Source: an uncultured Alkalilimnicola sp. (GTDB lineage: Bacteria > Pseudomonadota > Gammaproteobacteria > Nitrococcales > AK92). From it: a stretch of 64,000 nt of DNA. The position numbers and the translations under genes are program-made. Under the pieces are notes generated by a model. It was not told the origin of the DNA, made no database searches, and saw nothing but the letters and a program-made list of their open reading frames with translations. The DNA is taken from positions 21,409-85,408 of the forward strand of contig CALGAN010000010.1 in the NCBI GenBank assembly GCA_937951875.1, given 5' to 3'. This document shows, piece after piece, positions 21,225 to 30,297 of the stretch. Each line of letters opens with the position of its first letter. Position 1 is the stretch's first letter.

Positions 21225-23225
21225 GTGGGACACAAATATCTCGCGCTCGCTCTGGCCTGCGCGGCCGCCCCGGCGGCGGCGCACACCGATCACGACGACC
21301 ACGCCGATCATGGCCCGGCGCTGACGCCGGTGGTGATCACCGCGCCGTTGATCACCGATCCGGTGACGGTGGAAACCGATCCCAAGGCGCCGCGGCAGCC
21401 GGTGCCGGCCGCCGACGGCGCCGATCTGCTCAAGAACATTCCCGGTTTCTCGGTGGTGCGCAAGGGCGGCACCTCGGGCGATCCCGTGCTGCGTGGTCTC
21501 GCCGGCTCGCGCCTGAACATCCTGCAGGACGGCGCGGAGGTGCTGGGTGGCTGCGGCAACCGCATGGACCCGCCCACCGCCTATCTCTATCCGCAGACCT
21601 TCGACAAGGTGACGGTGGTGAAAGGACCGCAGAGCGTGCTGTACGGCGGCGGCAATCTGGCCGGCGCGGTGCTGTTCGAGCGCCGCACCGAGCGTTTTCA
21701 CGAGCCAGGCACCCGCCTGTCCGGCAGCGCGCTGATCGGCGCCAACGGCCGTAACGATCAGATGCTGGACGCCACCGCCGGTGCCGAGCAGGGTTTCCTG
21801 CGGCTGATCGGCACCCGCGCCGTGGCCGACGATTATCGGGATGGCGACGGCAACGCGGTGCACTCTGAATACCGGCGCTGGAGCGGCACCGCGATCGCCG
21901 GCTGGACGCCGAGCGACGACACCCGGCTGGAGCTGAGTGTCGAGCGCAGCGACGGCGAGGCCGCCTACGCCGACCGCGGCATGGACGGCTCCGCCTTCGA
22001 TCGCACCGGCTACGGCCTGCGCTTCGAGAGCGAGAACGTCTCGCCGTTGCTGCGACGGGTCGAGGCCAAGGCCTACTACCAGTACGTCGACCATGTGATG
22101 GACAACTTCAGCCTGCGCACCCCGACCGGAGGCTACATGGTGAGCAATCCGGATCGCAGAACCCAGGGCGCCCGCGCGTTGGCCGAGCTGGCGCTGAGCG
22201 AGACCTCGCTGCTGAGCGTCGGCGCCGATTTCCGCCAGGATCGCCACCGCATCCGCAGCGCCAGCGGTATGGGCGGTCAGGCGCCGATGCTGGGAGCGCG
22301 CGAGCCGGATCTGGAGACGCGCCAGCTCGGCGTGTTCGCCCAGCTGGAGCAGGCGGTCGGCGAGCGCGGCACCTGGCTGGCGGGAGCGCGCGTCGACCGG
22401 GTCGAGGCCGAGGCGCGGCAGCGCTCCGCCAACTTCGGCGGCGCCGCGGCCGGCACCGAGGAAGATGACGACAACATCGGCGGCTTCATCCGCTACGAGC
22501 ATCGGCTCGACGCCTTGCTGCTGTACGCCGGCCTCGGCCACGCCGAGCGCTCCCCGGACTACTGGGAGCGCAACGCGCGTTTCGACGTCGCACCGGAGAA
22601 GAGCAACCAGCTCGACCTGGGCCTGGGCTACCAGGGCGTCCGGGTGAAAAGCAATCTGTCGCTGTTCTACGCCCGCATCGACGACTACATCCTCATCGAC
22701 TGGGCACGCGACGGCATGGGTGCCTGGCAGAAGGTCGGCGCGCGCAACGTCGATGCTCGCACCTGGGGCTTCGAGGCCGATGCCGTGTGGACGCTGAGCG
22801 CGCGTTGGCGCGTCACCGCCACGCTGGCCTACGTGCACGGCGACAACCGCAGCGACGACAAACCTTTAGCGCAGATTCCTCCCCTGGAAGGGAGCTTGGC
22901 GCTGGATTACGACGACGGCACTTGGTCGGCTGGCGCCCTGTGGCGCGTGGTGGACTCGCAGGATCGGGTCAGCGTCAATAGCGGCTCCATCGCCGGGCGC
23001 GATCTGGGCGAAACCGGCGGCTTCGGCGTGCTGTCGCTGCACGCCGGCTATCGGCCGAATGAGGCGCTGACGATCACCGCGGGCATCGACAATCTGTTCG
23101 ACAAGACCTATGCCGAGCACCTGAGCCGCAGCGGCAGCGACAGCCTGATCGTCGGCTACGAGCGAACCGTTCGCGTCAACGAGCCGGGGCGGGTGTGGTG
23201 GCTGCAGGCGGCGGCGCGCTTCTAG
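21225..23225 (+). CDS. oprC: TonB-dependent copper receptor, OprC type
   Basis: A 666-residue outer-membrane beta-barrel receptor. A signal peptide (to about residue 19) is followed by a His/Asp-rich start of the mature protein (HTDHDDHADHG) and the plug domain. The plug carries VETDPKAPRQPVPAADGADL, PGFSVVRKGGTSGDPVLRG, and LGGCGNRMDPPTAY, which match the OprC/NosA copper receptor family. The barrel ends with the usual aromatic residue (LQAAARF). GTG 21225 is the start, with GGGAG 8 nt upstream. Uptake should depend on TonB-ExbBD; an exbBD pair lies at 41.9 kb. Confidence 0.92.
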   Translation: MGHKYLALALACAAAPAAAHTDHDDHADHGPALTPVVITAPLITDPVTVETDPKAPRQPVPAADGADLLKNIPGFSVVRKGGTSGDPVLRGLAGSRLNILQDGAEVLGGCGNRMDPPTAYLYPQTFDKVTVVKGPQSVLYGGGNLAGAVLFERRTERFHEPGTRLSGSALIGANGRNDQMLDATAGAEQGFLRLIGTRAVADDYRDGDGNAVHSEYRRWSGTAIAGWTPSDDTRLELSVERSDGEAAYADRGMDGSAFDRTGYGLRFESENVSPLLRRVEAKAYYQYVDHVMDNFSLRTPTGGYMVSNPDRRTQGARALAELALSETSLLSVGADFRQDRHRIRSASGMGGQAPMLGAREPDLETRQLGVFAQLEQAVGERGTWLAGARVDRVEAEARQRSANFGGAAAGTEEDDDNIGGFIRYEHRLDALLLYAGLGHAERSPDYWERNARFDVAPEKSNQLDLGLGYQGVRVKSNLSLFYARIDDYILIDWARDGMGAWQKVGARNVDARTWGFEADAVWTLSARWRVTATLAYVHGDNRSDDKPLAQIPPLEGSLALDYDDGTWSAGALWRVVDSQDRVSVNSGSIAGRDLGETGGFGVLSLHAGYRPNEALTITAGIDNLFDKTYAEHLSRSGSDSLIVGYERTVRVNEPGRVWWLQAAARF

Positions 23226-23632
23226 GCGCCGGACCATGGCGGCGGATACGGCTCTCACCCGCGGCAAGCCTGCCCTCGCGACGGCGGGGGCGGGTATTCA
23301 GAACCCCAGGAGTAGCCGCCAGCGCTGTCCGTGGTTTGACACGTCCGGCAGAAGCCGTCTTACGGTGCGAGGCTTTTCGATCAGTCAATTAAGCGGTGCT
23401 TCGCGGTTGGTTTCTCTCCGCAAAGGGGGGAGGGAACGTGCTGACCGCCGTTCTGCCCAGATCCCAGGTACGGCACATCGGCTCAGCATCCGTAGCCACT
23501 CGGTCGATACGTGCATGCGCCAGCCTTTCGCGGGAGCGCACCGCTTACTCCCCTCGCGGGAGAGGGGGAGGGGGACAGACAAACCGCCTTCCTAGCACCA
23601 GGGTATGGGCGGGGTAGGAAACGGCCGGGCGC
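23226..23632. other. Gene-free region between convergent oprC and the sigma-54 activator gene
   Basis: About 407 bp with no credible gene. It contains copy B of the dispersed intergenic repeat (23425-23521) and a CCCCTC/GAGGGG hairpin at 23550-23567. Short open frames here have no protein-like composition. Confidence 0.6.
23425..23521. repeat. Dispersed intergenic repeat, copy B
   Basis: GGGGGGAGGGAACGT, then TTCTGCCCAGATCCC and ACGGCACATCGGCTC, follow the same order and similar spacing as copy A at 16.3 kb (about 26 of 33 positions match in the best block). The hairpin CCCCTC-GCGGGA-GAGGGG at 23550-23567 lies just beyond. Both copies sit between convergent genes. Confidence 0.6.
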
Positions 23633-24583
<951 letters not shown>

Positions 24584-24602
24584 GGGTTCGGGTTCTCAGC
24601 GT

Positions 24603-25280
24603 TTAGAGCAGCACCGGGAGCAGCAGGGGCGCGAGCGCCAGCGCGATCAGGCTCAGCCCCGCCGCTTTCCGCACTTGGGGCAGCCGGCTCAGGCGACCTA
24701 GATAAGCGGTGAGGATACCGGCGCCCACCACCGCCGGTAAAGTGCCCAGGCCGAACGCCCCCATCGCCGCCATGGCGTCGAACGGATCGGCCCGGCTGGC
24801 GGCCCAGAGCACCATGCCGTAGACCATGCCGCAGGGCAGCCAGCCCCATACGGCGCCGTACGCCAGCGCCTGCCAGGCCGAACGCACCGGCAACAGTCGT
24901 CTCCCCAGCGGGCCCAGCCGCCGCCACAGCGGCTGGCCCAAGCGCTCGATCCGCGCCAGCTGGGGAAACCAGCCGGCGATGTAGAGGCCGATGGCGCTCA
25001 TCAGCAGCGCGGCGAGCGCCGCCAGCAGGTTGTGGCCGACATCGCCCAGCAGGCGTAGCGCCGAGGCGCCGAGCGTGCCGATCAGCCCGCCGGCGAGCAC
25101 GTAGCTGCCGATCCGGCCGGTGCTGTAGGCGCATAGGAAACCGAGCAGGCGCACGCGATCGGCCCGGACCTCCGCCGGCAGGCTGAAGGCGAGGGCGCCG
25201 ATGATCCCGCCGCACATGCCCACACAATGCAGGGTGCTGAACAGCCCGGCGATGAAGGCGGCGGCCAGGGAGAAGGACAT
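24603..25280 (-). CDS. Sulfite-exporter TauE/SafE / DsbD-like membrane protein
   Basis: A 225-residue inner-membrane protein with about six helices. It has paired Cys motifs: LHCVGMCGG (Cys19, Cys23) in the first helix and WGWLPCGMVYGM in the middle. These mark the DsbD_2 subgroup often annotated TauE/SafE, linked in other bacteria to cytochrome oxidase copper supply or thiol electron transfer. It stands in a minus-strand run with the thioesterase (13 bp upstream) and the sigma-54 activator (downstream). The nearby oprC suggests, but does not prove, a copper connection. Confidence 0.83.
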   Translation of the reverse strand: MSFSLAAAFIAGLFSTLHCVGMCGGIIGALAFSLPAEVRADRVRLLGFLCAYSTGRIGSYVLAGGLIGTLGASALRLLGDVGHNLLAALAALLMSAIGLYIAGWFPQLARIERLGQPLWRRLGPLGRRLLPVRSAWQALAYGAVWGWLPCGMVYGMVLWAASRADPFDAMAAMGAFGLGTLPAVVGAGILTAYLGRLSRLPQVRKAAGLSLIALALAPLLLPVLL

Positions 25281-25293
25281 GCGGGGCCCGGCG

Positions 25294-25734
25294 CTAGCGC
25301 GGCTTGGCGAAGTAGCTGCCGCTGAAGCTGGCGGCCGGCTGCTGTGGGTCCGGCAGATGTACGTCCAGGCGCAGGCGGGCGGTAGCGCCGGCGCGCAGGC
25401 GCGCCAGCAACGCCGTCTGCGTCGCCTCGGGCACGGTGATCTCGGCGCGCAGATCGCCGAGCAGCGGCTGCTGGTAGCGGATGCGGCCTTCGCCCAGCAG
25501 CAGTTCGGCGGTCAAGCCCTCGCGCTCCACCAGCTGCCGCAGGAAGGCCCAGCCCGCCAGGCAGGCCAGGGAATAGATGCTGCCGGCGAAACCGCTGCCG
25601 GCGTGGTTGTGATTGAGCGCCAGCGGGGCGGTCAGCACCAGCCGCTCCCGCTCCAGCGCGGCAACACGCAGGCCCATGGCGGCGCTGAGCGGAATGAGCC
25701 GGTGCAGGGTCTGTTCGAGCTGTTCAGGCGTCAT
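25294..25734 (-). CDS. Hot-dog fold thioesterase (YiiD C-terminal-like)
   Basis: A 146-residue protein resembling the C-terminal thioesterase domain of YiiD, without the acetyltransferase half. The block LNHNHAGSGFAGSIYSLACLAGWAFL is the family signature and provides the active-site helix. It probably hydrolyses acyl-CoA or acyl-ACP, substrate unknown. It is first in the minus-strand run with the DsbD-like gene 13 bp downstream. Confidence 0.75.
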   Translation of the reverse strand: MTPEQLEQTLHRLIPLSAAMGLRVAALERERLVLTAPLALNHNHAGSGFAGSIYSLACLAGWAFLRQLVEREGLTAELLLGEGRIRYQQPLLGDLRAEITVPEATQTALLARLRAGATARLRLDVHLPDPQQPAASFSGSYFAKPR

Positions 25735-25820
25735 CGGGCAGCATCCATAAGAAGTACGGGCCGCGGTCGCGTTCGCGCCGACCGCGAATAAGTTACCATC
25801 GACCGCTTACGGAGGTGGTC

Positions 25821-26300
25821 ATGGCGCTAGAGATCGAACGCAAATTCCTGGTCAAGGGCGACGGCTGGCGGTCGTTGGTGCGCGAGACGCTGGATTTCCG
25901 GCAAGGGTATCTGCATGCCAATCCCAGCCTGGCGGTGCGGGTGCGGCGCAGCGCCGGCGAGGCGTTCCTGACCATCAAGGGGGCGCAGGACGGCATCAGC
26001 CGGCTGGAGTTCGAGTATCCGATTCCCGTGGCCGACGCCGAGGCGATGCTTGACCATCTGTGCCGCAAGCCGATCATCGAGAAGCGCCGCCACATCGTGC
26101 CGTTGGGCGCCCATACCTGGGAGATCGACGTGTTCTACGGTGCCAACGAGGGGCTGGTGCTGGCGGAGATCGAACTCTCCAGCCCCGACGAAGCGTTCGA
26201 GCGGCCGGACTGGTTGGGCGAGGAGGTCAGCGCCGACCCGCGCTATTACAACGCCGCGCTCAACGAGCGCCCGTACCGCGAGTGGAAGGATCGCGGATGA
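25821..26300 (+). CDS. CYTH domain protein (inorganic triphosphatase family)
   Basis: A 159-residue CYTH tunnel-fold protein. The N-terminal ExExK motif is exact (Glu4, Glu6, Lys8 in LEIERK), followed by the basic strands VRVRRS and LTIKG, and acidic EFEYPIP and VLAEIELSS. Bacterial members hydrolyse tripolyphosphate or other triphosphates with a divalent metal. ATG 25821 has GGAGG at 5 nt and is preferred to GTG 25815. The stop overlaps the L,D-transpeptidase start (ATGA). Confidence 0.9.
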   Translation: MALEIERKFLVKGDGWRSLVRETLDFRQGYLHANPSLAVRVRRSAGEAFLTIKGAQDGISRLEFEYPIPVADAEAMLDHLCRKPIIEKRRHIVPLGAHTWEIDVFYGANEGLVLAEIELSSPDEAFERPDWLGEEVSADPRYYNAALNERPYREWKDRG

Positions 26301-26821
26301 TCGACCGGGCCGCCATGCGCGCCGCCGTGGTGGCCGGCGGCCGGCCCTGGCTTGAGGTCGACATCGGCCGCCAGCGGCTGTGGCTGCGGCGCGGCGAGAC
26401 GGTGCTGCGCGAGTTCCCGGTGTCCACCGCCCGCCACGGCCCGGGCGAGCTGAACGGCAGCGGCTGCACCCCGCGCGGCTGGCACGTGATCCGCGCCAAG
26501 ATCGGCGACGGCGCGCCGCTCGGCGCGGTGTTCGTCGGCCGCCGCGCCACCGGCGAGATCTACAGCCCCGAGCTGGCGGCGGCCCATCCCGAGCGCGACT
26601 GGATACTCACCCGCATCCTCTGGCTCAGCGGCCTGGAGCCCGGCTTCAACCGCCTGGGCGAGCGCGACACCATGCGCCGCTACATCTACCTGCACGGCTG
26701 CCCGGATCAGGTCGAGTTGGGAAAACCCGGCTCCGCCGGCTGTATAAGGCTTAGAAATCAGGATATTGTCGAGCTTTTTTCAGAAGTTCCGGTAGGCACG
26801 CCGGTCTTCATCCACGAGTAA
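26297..26821 (+). CDS. L,D-transpeptidase (YkuD domain)
   Basis: A 174-residue YkuD-fold protein. The catalytic signature is present: YIYLHGCPDQ, then GSAGCIRL with the nucleophile Cys149. It begins LEVDIGRQRLWLRRGE, the typical first strands of the domain. No signal peptide is visible, which is odd for an enzyme of periplasmic peptidoglycan; export may use another route, or it may act on cytoplasmic precursors. It overlaps the CYTH gene by 4 bp and lies 16 bp before nagZ, linking it with wall turnover. Confidence 0.88.
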   Translation: MIDRAAMRAAVVAGGRPWLEVDIGRQRLWLRRGETVLREFPVSTARHGPGELNGSGCTPRGWHVIRAKIGDGAPLGAVFVGRRATGEIYSPELAAAHPERDWILTRILWLSGLEPGFNRLGERDTMRRYIYLHGCPDQVELGKPGSAGCIRLRNQDIVELFSEVPVGTPVFIHE

Positions 26822-26837
26822 CCGATTAGGGGTGTCC

Positions 26838-27869
26838 ATGTCCCTGGGACCTGTCATGCTGGGCATAAGCGGCCTGGCGCTCACCGCCGAAGAGAGGGAG
26901 ATCCTGCGTCACCCCAAGGTCGGCGGCGTGATCCTGTTCACTCGCAACTTCGAGTCGGCGGAGCAGCTGCAGGCCTTGCTGGCCGACATCCACGGCTTGC
27001 GTCAGCCGCCGCTGCTGGTGGCGGTCGATCAGGAGGGCGGGCGCGTGCAGCGCTTCCGCGGCGAGTTCACCCGGCTGCCGCCGCCGGGTGCGCTGGCGCC
27101 GATCTACGACCGCGACCGGCAGAAAGCCCTGCGGCTGGCCGAGCTCAGCGGCTGGCTGATGGCCGCCGAGCAGCGGGCGGTCGGCGTCGACCTGAGCTTC
27201 GCGCCGGTGCTGGATCTGGGACGGGGCGTGAGCCGCGTGATCGGCGACCGCGCCTTCCACGCCACGCCCGAGGGCGTCGCCGAGCTGGCCGAGGCCTATG
27301 TGCGCGGCATGGCCCGCGCGGGCATGGCGGCGACCGGCAAGCACTTCCCCGGCCACGGTTCGGTCGCGCCCGACTCGCATCTGGAGCTGCCGGACGACGG
27401 TCGGCCCTGGGAGGAAATCGAGGCCGAGGACCTGGTGCCGTTCCGGCGGCTGATCGGTGCCGGCATCGGCGCGATCATGACCGCTCACGTCATCTATTCC
27501 CGGATCGATCCCGCCGCCGCCAGCTTTTCGCCGTTCTGGGTCGAGGAGGTGCTGCGGCGCCGGCTCGGCTTCCAAGGGGTGGTGTTCAGCGACGATCTGG
27601 GCATGCAGGCGGCCTGCTGCGTCGGCGATTTCCCGGCGCGGGCGCGGGCGGCGCTGGCCGCTGGCTGCGACATGCTGCTGCTGTGCAACGACCTGGACCG
27701 GACCGGCGAGGTGCTGGATGCGTTGCCGCAGCCCGATCCGCGCGCGGCGCAGCGGCTGCTGCGCCTGGCGGGGCGGCCGGCGTCGGGCTGGAGCGAGCTG
27801 CGGCGGTCGCGCGCGTGGCGCGAGGCGGTGGCGGCGGTGCGCTCCTACGATCCGTCTTCCGAGCAGTGA
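26838..27869 (+). CDS. nagZ: Beta-N-acetylhexosaminidase
   Basis: A 343-residue GH3 enzyme that removes GlcNAc from anhydro-muropeptides in the cytoplasm during wall recycling. Signatures: LFTRNF, VAVDQEGGRVQRF, GDRAFHATPEGVAEL, the catalytic loop KHFPGHGSVAPDSH, and the nucleophile Asp in VFSDDLGMQAA (residues 251-257). ATG 26838 is favoured over GTG 26832 because AGGGG ends 5 nt before it. Conserved synteny with MTIP and csiV is recalled from Pseudomonas. Confidence 0.95.
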   Translation: MSLGPVMLGISGLALTAEEREILRHPKVGGVILFTRNFESAEQLQALLADIHGLRQPPLLVAVDQEGGRVQRFRGEFTRLPPPGALAPIYDRDRQKALRLAELSGWLMAAEQRAVGVDLSFAPVLDLGRGVSRVIGDRAFHATPEGVAELAEAYVRGMARAGMAATGKHFPGHGSVAPDSHLELPDDGRPWEEIEAEDLVPFRRLIGAGIGAIMTAHVIYSRIDPAAASFSPFWVEEVLRRRLGFQGVVFSDDLGMQAACCVGDFPARARAALAAGCDMLLLCNDLDRTGEVLDALPQPDPRAAQRLLRLAGRPASGWSELRRSRAWREAVAAVRSYDPSSEQ

Positions 27870-27921
27870 TCTTTTGAAAACGGCCAATCGGCCCGTAGAT
27901 TCGCGGTGACTTGCGAAAGGT

Positions 27922-27967
27922 GACCGCCGTCCGCGGGCGCAACCGGCCATGGTGTCCGCGGGCGGTC
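27922..27967. terminator. Long imperfect hairpin after nagZ
   Basis: GACCGCC-GT-CCGCGG pairs with CCGCGGGCGGTC around a 19-nt loop; only a GT bulge and one extra base interrupt the stem. No T-run follows. It may end the nagZ transcript or reduce read-through into the next unit. Confidence 0.4.
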
Positions 27968-27972
27968 GTTCC

Positions 27973-27978
27973 TATAAT
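27973..27978 (+). promoter_or_regulatory. -10 element of the DsrE-like/hpt/MTIP operon
   Basis: A perfect TATAAT stands 46 bp before the first gene of the group. No good -35 is seen at 17 bp. A GGCGCC-TTTTTC-GGCGCC hairpin (27980-27997) would lie at the 5' end of the transcript. Confidence 0.5.
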
Positions 27979-28023
27979 TGGCGCCTTTTTCGGCGCCCGC
28001 CTGGATATCGTGGAGTACGGTAA

Positions 28024-28392
28024 ATGGCGGACAAGCTGCTCATCGTGATGGTCAACAGCGATCCGGACCACCCGGCCGAGCTGGGGGCGCCGTTCTTCCA
28101 GGCCACGGTGGCCGCGGCCATGGAGTACGAGGTCGAAGTGATCCTCACGGGGCTATCGGGTAAGCTCGCCATCAAAGGGGTGGCCGAGAACATCCCGATC
28201 AAGCCCGGCAGCGAGAAAACGGTGTACGACGTCATGCGCGAGGCGCATGAGGCCGGCGTCAAATTCAAGGTCTGCACGCCCGCTCTGGAGATGTGGGGCA
28301 ACGATCTGATCCCCGAGATCGAGGAGACGGTCGGCGGGGCGTATGTCATCAGCGAAGCGATGGATGACAACACGGTCACCTTCACCTACTGA
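28024..28392 (+). CDS. DsrE-family protein
   Basis: A 122-residue cytoplasmic protein with the DsrE/DsrF-like fold: KLLIVMVNSDPD first strand, then FFQATVAAAMEYEVEVILTG. A single conserved-looking Cys84 (KVCTPALEMWG) sits where family members carry sulfur. It is 9 bp upstream of hpt, so cotranscribed with purine salvage genes. No dsr or tus genes are near, so a role in sulfur oxidation should not be assumed. Confidence 0.78.
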   Translation: MADKLLIVMVNSDPDHPAELGAPFFQATVAAAMEYEVEVILTGLSGKLAIKGVAENIPIKPGSEKTVYDVMREAHEAGVKFKVCTPALEMWGNDLIPEIEETVGGAYVISEAMDDNTVTFTY

Positions 28393-28401
28393 CGGAAAGC
28401 G

Positions 28402-28956
28402 ATGAAAGTCACACCCGAACAAGCGCGGCAGGTTCTGGCCCGCTCCGATTTGCTGCACGACGGCGCAGCGGTAGAAGCGGCGCTGGACGCCATGGCCGTC
28501 GCCATCTCCGACCGCTTGCAGGACCAGCATCCGGTGGTGCTGTGCGTGATGGTCGGAGGACTGGTCGCCAGCGGGCGCCTGTTGCCCAAGCTGCAATTCC
28601 CGCTGGAGATCGATTACTGCCACGCCACCCGTTACCGCGGCGCCACCAGCGGCGGCGAACTGGTCTGGCTGGCCAGGCCGCAGATCGACCTGCGCGGTCG
28701 TGTGGTGCTGATCGTCGACGACATCCTCGATGAGGGCCACACCCTGGCGCAGATCATCGACGACGTGAAAGCCCAGGGCGCCAAGGAAGTGCTGACCGCG
28801 GTGCTGGCCAACAAGATCCATGATCGGCGCTACAAGGATCTGCGCGCCGACTTCGTCGGCCTCGACGTCGAGGACCGCTACGTGTTCGGCGCCGGCATGG
28901 ACTACAAGGGCTGGTGGCGCAATCTGCCCGGCATTTACGCCGCGCCCGAGGACTGA
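28402..28956 (+). CDS. hpt: Hypoxanthine-guanine phosphoribosyltransferase
   Basis: A 184-residue type I phosphoribosyltransferase that converts hypoxanthine or guanine with PRPP to IMP or GMP. The PRPP-binding loop is VVLIVDDILDEGHTLAQI, and the N-terminal VMVGGLVASGRLLP provides the pyrophosphate loop. It is immediately upstream of methylthioinosine phosphorylase, whose product hypoxanthine is its substrate. Confidence 0.92.
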   Translation: MKVTPEQARQVLARSDLLHDGAAVEAALDAMAVAISDRLQDQHPVVLCVMVGGLVASGRLLPKLQFPLEIDYCHATRYRGATSGGELVWLARPQIDLRGRVVLIVDDILDEGHTLAQIIDDVKAQGAKEVLTAVLANKIHDRRYKDLRADFVGLDVEDRYVFGAGMDYKGWWRNLPGIYAAPED

Positions 28957-28967
28957 GGAACACGCAC

Positions 28968-29708
28968 ATGAGCGTTGCGATCATCGGCGGCACCGGCCTC
29001 ACTTCCCTGGCGGGTCTGGAGATCACCCGCCGCGAGGTGGTGCACACTCCGTACGGCGAGCCTTCCGGCCCGATCACCCACGGCGTGCTGAACGGCACCG
29101 AGGTGCTGTTCCTGGCGCGTCACGGCTACGGCCACACCATTCCGCCGCACCGCGTCAACTATCGCGCCAACATCTGGGCGCTGAAGCATCTGGGGGTCGA
29201 CCGGGTGATCGCGGTGGCGGCGGTGGGCGGCATCACCGAGCAGATGGCGCCGGGCGTGATCGCCTTCCCCAACCAGATCCTCGACTACACCTGGGGACGC
29301 AACCACACCTTTTTCGAAGTCGACCTGACCCACGTCACCCACGTCGATTTCACCTATCCCTACGATGCCGCTCTGCGTGAGCTGCTGATGCGGGCGGCGC
29401 GGTCGGCCGGGCTGAGCTTCGTCGACGGCGGCACCTACGCCGCGACCCAGGGGCCGCGCCTGGAGACGGCCGCCGAGATCCGCCGGCTGCGCGCCGACGG
29501 TGCCGACATGGTGGGCATGACCGGCATGCCGGAGGCGGCGCTGGCGCGCGAGCTGGGCATGGCCTACGCCACCTGCGCGGTGGTGTCGAACTGGGCCGCC
29601 GGCGTGCATGATGGTGAAACGGTGTCGCTGGCACAGATCGAGGAGTGCCTCAAGGAAGGCATGGCCAAGGTTCGGCTGCTGCTGGCCGAGGTGGTGCGGC
29701 TGCTATAG
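28968..29708 (+). CDS. S-methyl-5'-thioinosine phosphorylase (MTAP/PNP family)
   Basis: A 246-residue trimeric nucleoside phosphorylase. IIGGTGLTSLAG, phosphate-binding LARHGYGHTIPPHRVNYRANIWALK, TYAATQGPRLETAAEI and MVGMTGMPEAALARELG are present. Near the C-terminus it reads VVSNWAAG; Asn here, rather than the Asp of adenosine-type MTA phosphorylases, fits a 6-oxopurine substrate as in the Pseudomonas enzyme PA3004. ATG 28968 lies 12 bp after the hpt stop. Together they salvage methylthioinosine to IMP. Confidence 0.88.
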   Translation: MSVAIIGGTGLTSLAGLEITRREVVHTPYGEPSGPITHGVLNGTEVLFLARHGYGHTIPPHRVNYRANIWALKHLGVDRVIAVAAVGGITEQMAPGVIAFPNQILDYTWGRNHTFFEVDLTHVTHVDFTYPYDAALRELLMRAARSAGLSFVDGGTYAATQGPRLETAAEIRRLRADGADMVGMTGMPEAALARELGMAYATCAVVSNWAAGVHDGETVSLAQIEECLKEGMAKVRLLLAEVVRLL

Positions 29709-29732
29709 CGCCGCACCCGCCCGCGAGGCCGG

Positions 29733-29754
29733 GACGCCGCGCTACAGCGGCGTC
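29733..29754. terminator. Hairpin at the convergent MTIP/csiV junction
   Basis: GACGCCGC and GCGGCGTC pair perfectly (8 bp) around GCTACA, overlapping the csiV stop codon. Position between convergent genes suits a bidirectional terminator, but there is no T-run. Confidence 0.45.
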
Positions 29755-30287
29755 ACCAGCAGCAGCGCGCCCAGCTCCGGATGGTCCAGGTAGTGGATCT
29801 CGTTGCTGTTGATGCGGCGCGATTGGCGGTTGACCTGGACACCGTCGGCGGTGGGCAGGCGCAGATCGAGCTCGACGTGTAGGAAGCGCTGCTGATAGAT
29901 CCGCACCAGCCCATACGGGCCGGTCGCCGGGGCGGGGCTCTCCGGGGTCCAGCCCGCCGGAATGGCGACCGCGCTGGCGGCGCTGCGGTTGTTGGCCGGC
30001 TGCCGCCAGGCCAGGTGCAGCAGCGGCTGGTAGCGGTTGGACTGCTGCAGCAGCGTGTAGATGTCGCGCATGCGTAGCGACCCGACGGCGTCGGTCAGCG
30101 GCGTCACCGGGACCGACAAAAACGGCGGCAGCTCCAGGGGTGCGACTTCCGCATCCTCGGGAGCGGCGGGGACGGTGTGGCGGAACACGATCAGCTCGAC
30201 CTGATACCAGGCGGCCGAGGCGGCGCCCAGCGGCAGCAGGGAAAGCGCCAACCAGAGCAGACAACCGTACAAACGTCGCGCGTCCAT
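29742..30287 (-). CDS. csiV: CsiV family peptidoglycan-binding protein
   Basis: A 181-residue exported protein: signal peptide MDARRLYGCLLWLALSLLPLGAASA, then WYQVELIVFRH, the family opening. The C-terminal half reads SRRINSNEIHYLDHPELGALLLVTP, closely matching the CsiV/DUF2803 family, a periplasmic partner of cell wall hydrolysis regulators in Vibrio. It lies 10 bp downstream of mfd, the position recalled for Pseudomonas. Length is somewhat short for the family. Confidence 0.88.
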   Translation of the reverse strand: MDARRLYGCLLWLALSLLPLGAASAAWYQVELIVFRHTVPAAPEDAEVAPLELPPFLSVPVTPLTDAVGSLRMRDIYTLLQQSNRYQPLLHLAWRQPANNRSAASAVAIPAGWTPESPAPATGPYGLVRIYQQRFLHVELDLRLPTADGVQVNRQSRRINSNEIHYLDHPELGALLLVTPL

Positions 30288-30297
30288 TGTTCTTCCT

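Noticed and set aside
28024..28392. DsrE-like gene as sign of a sulfur-oxidation locus
   Set aside because: No dsrF, dsrH, tusA or other dsr genes nearby; the neighbours are purine salvage genes.
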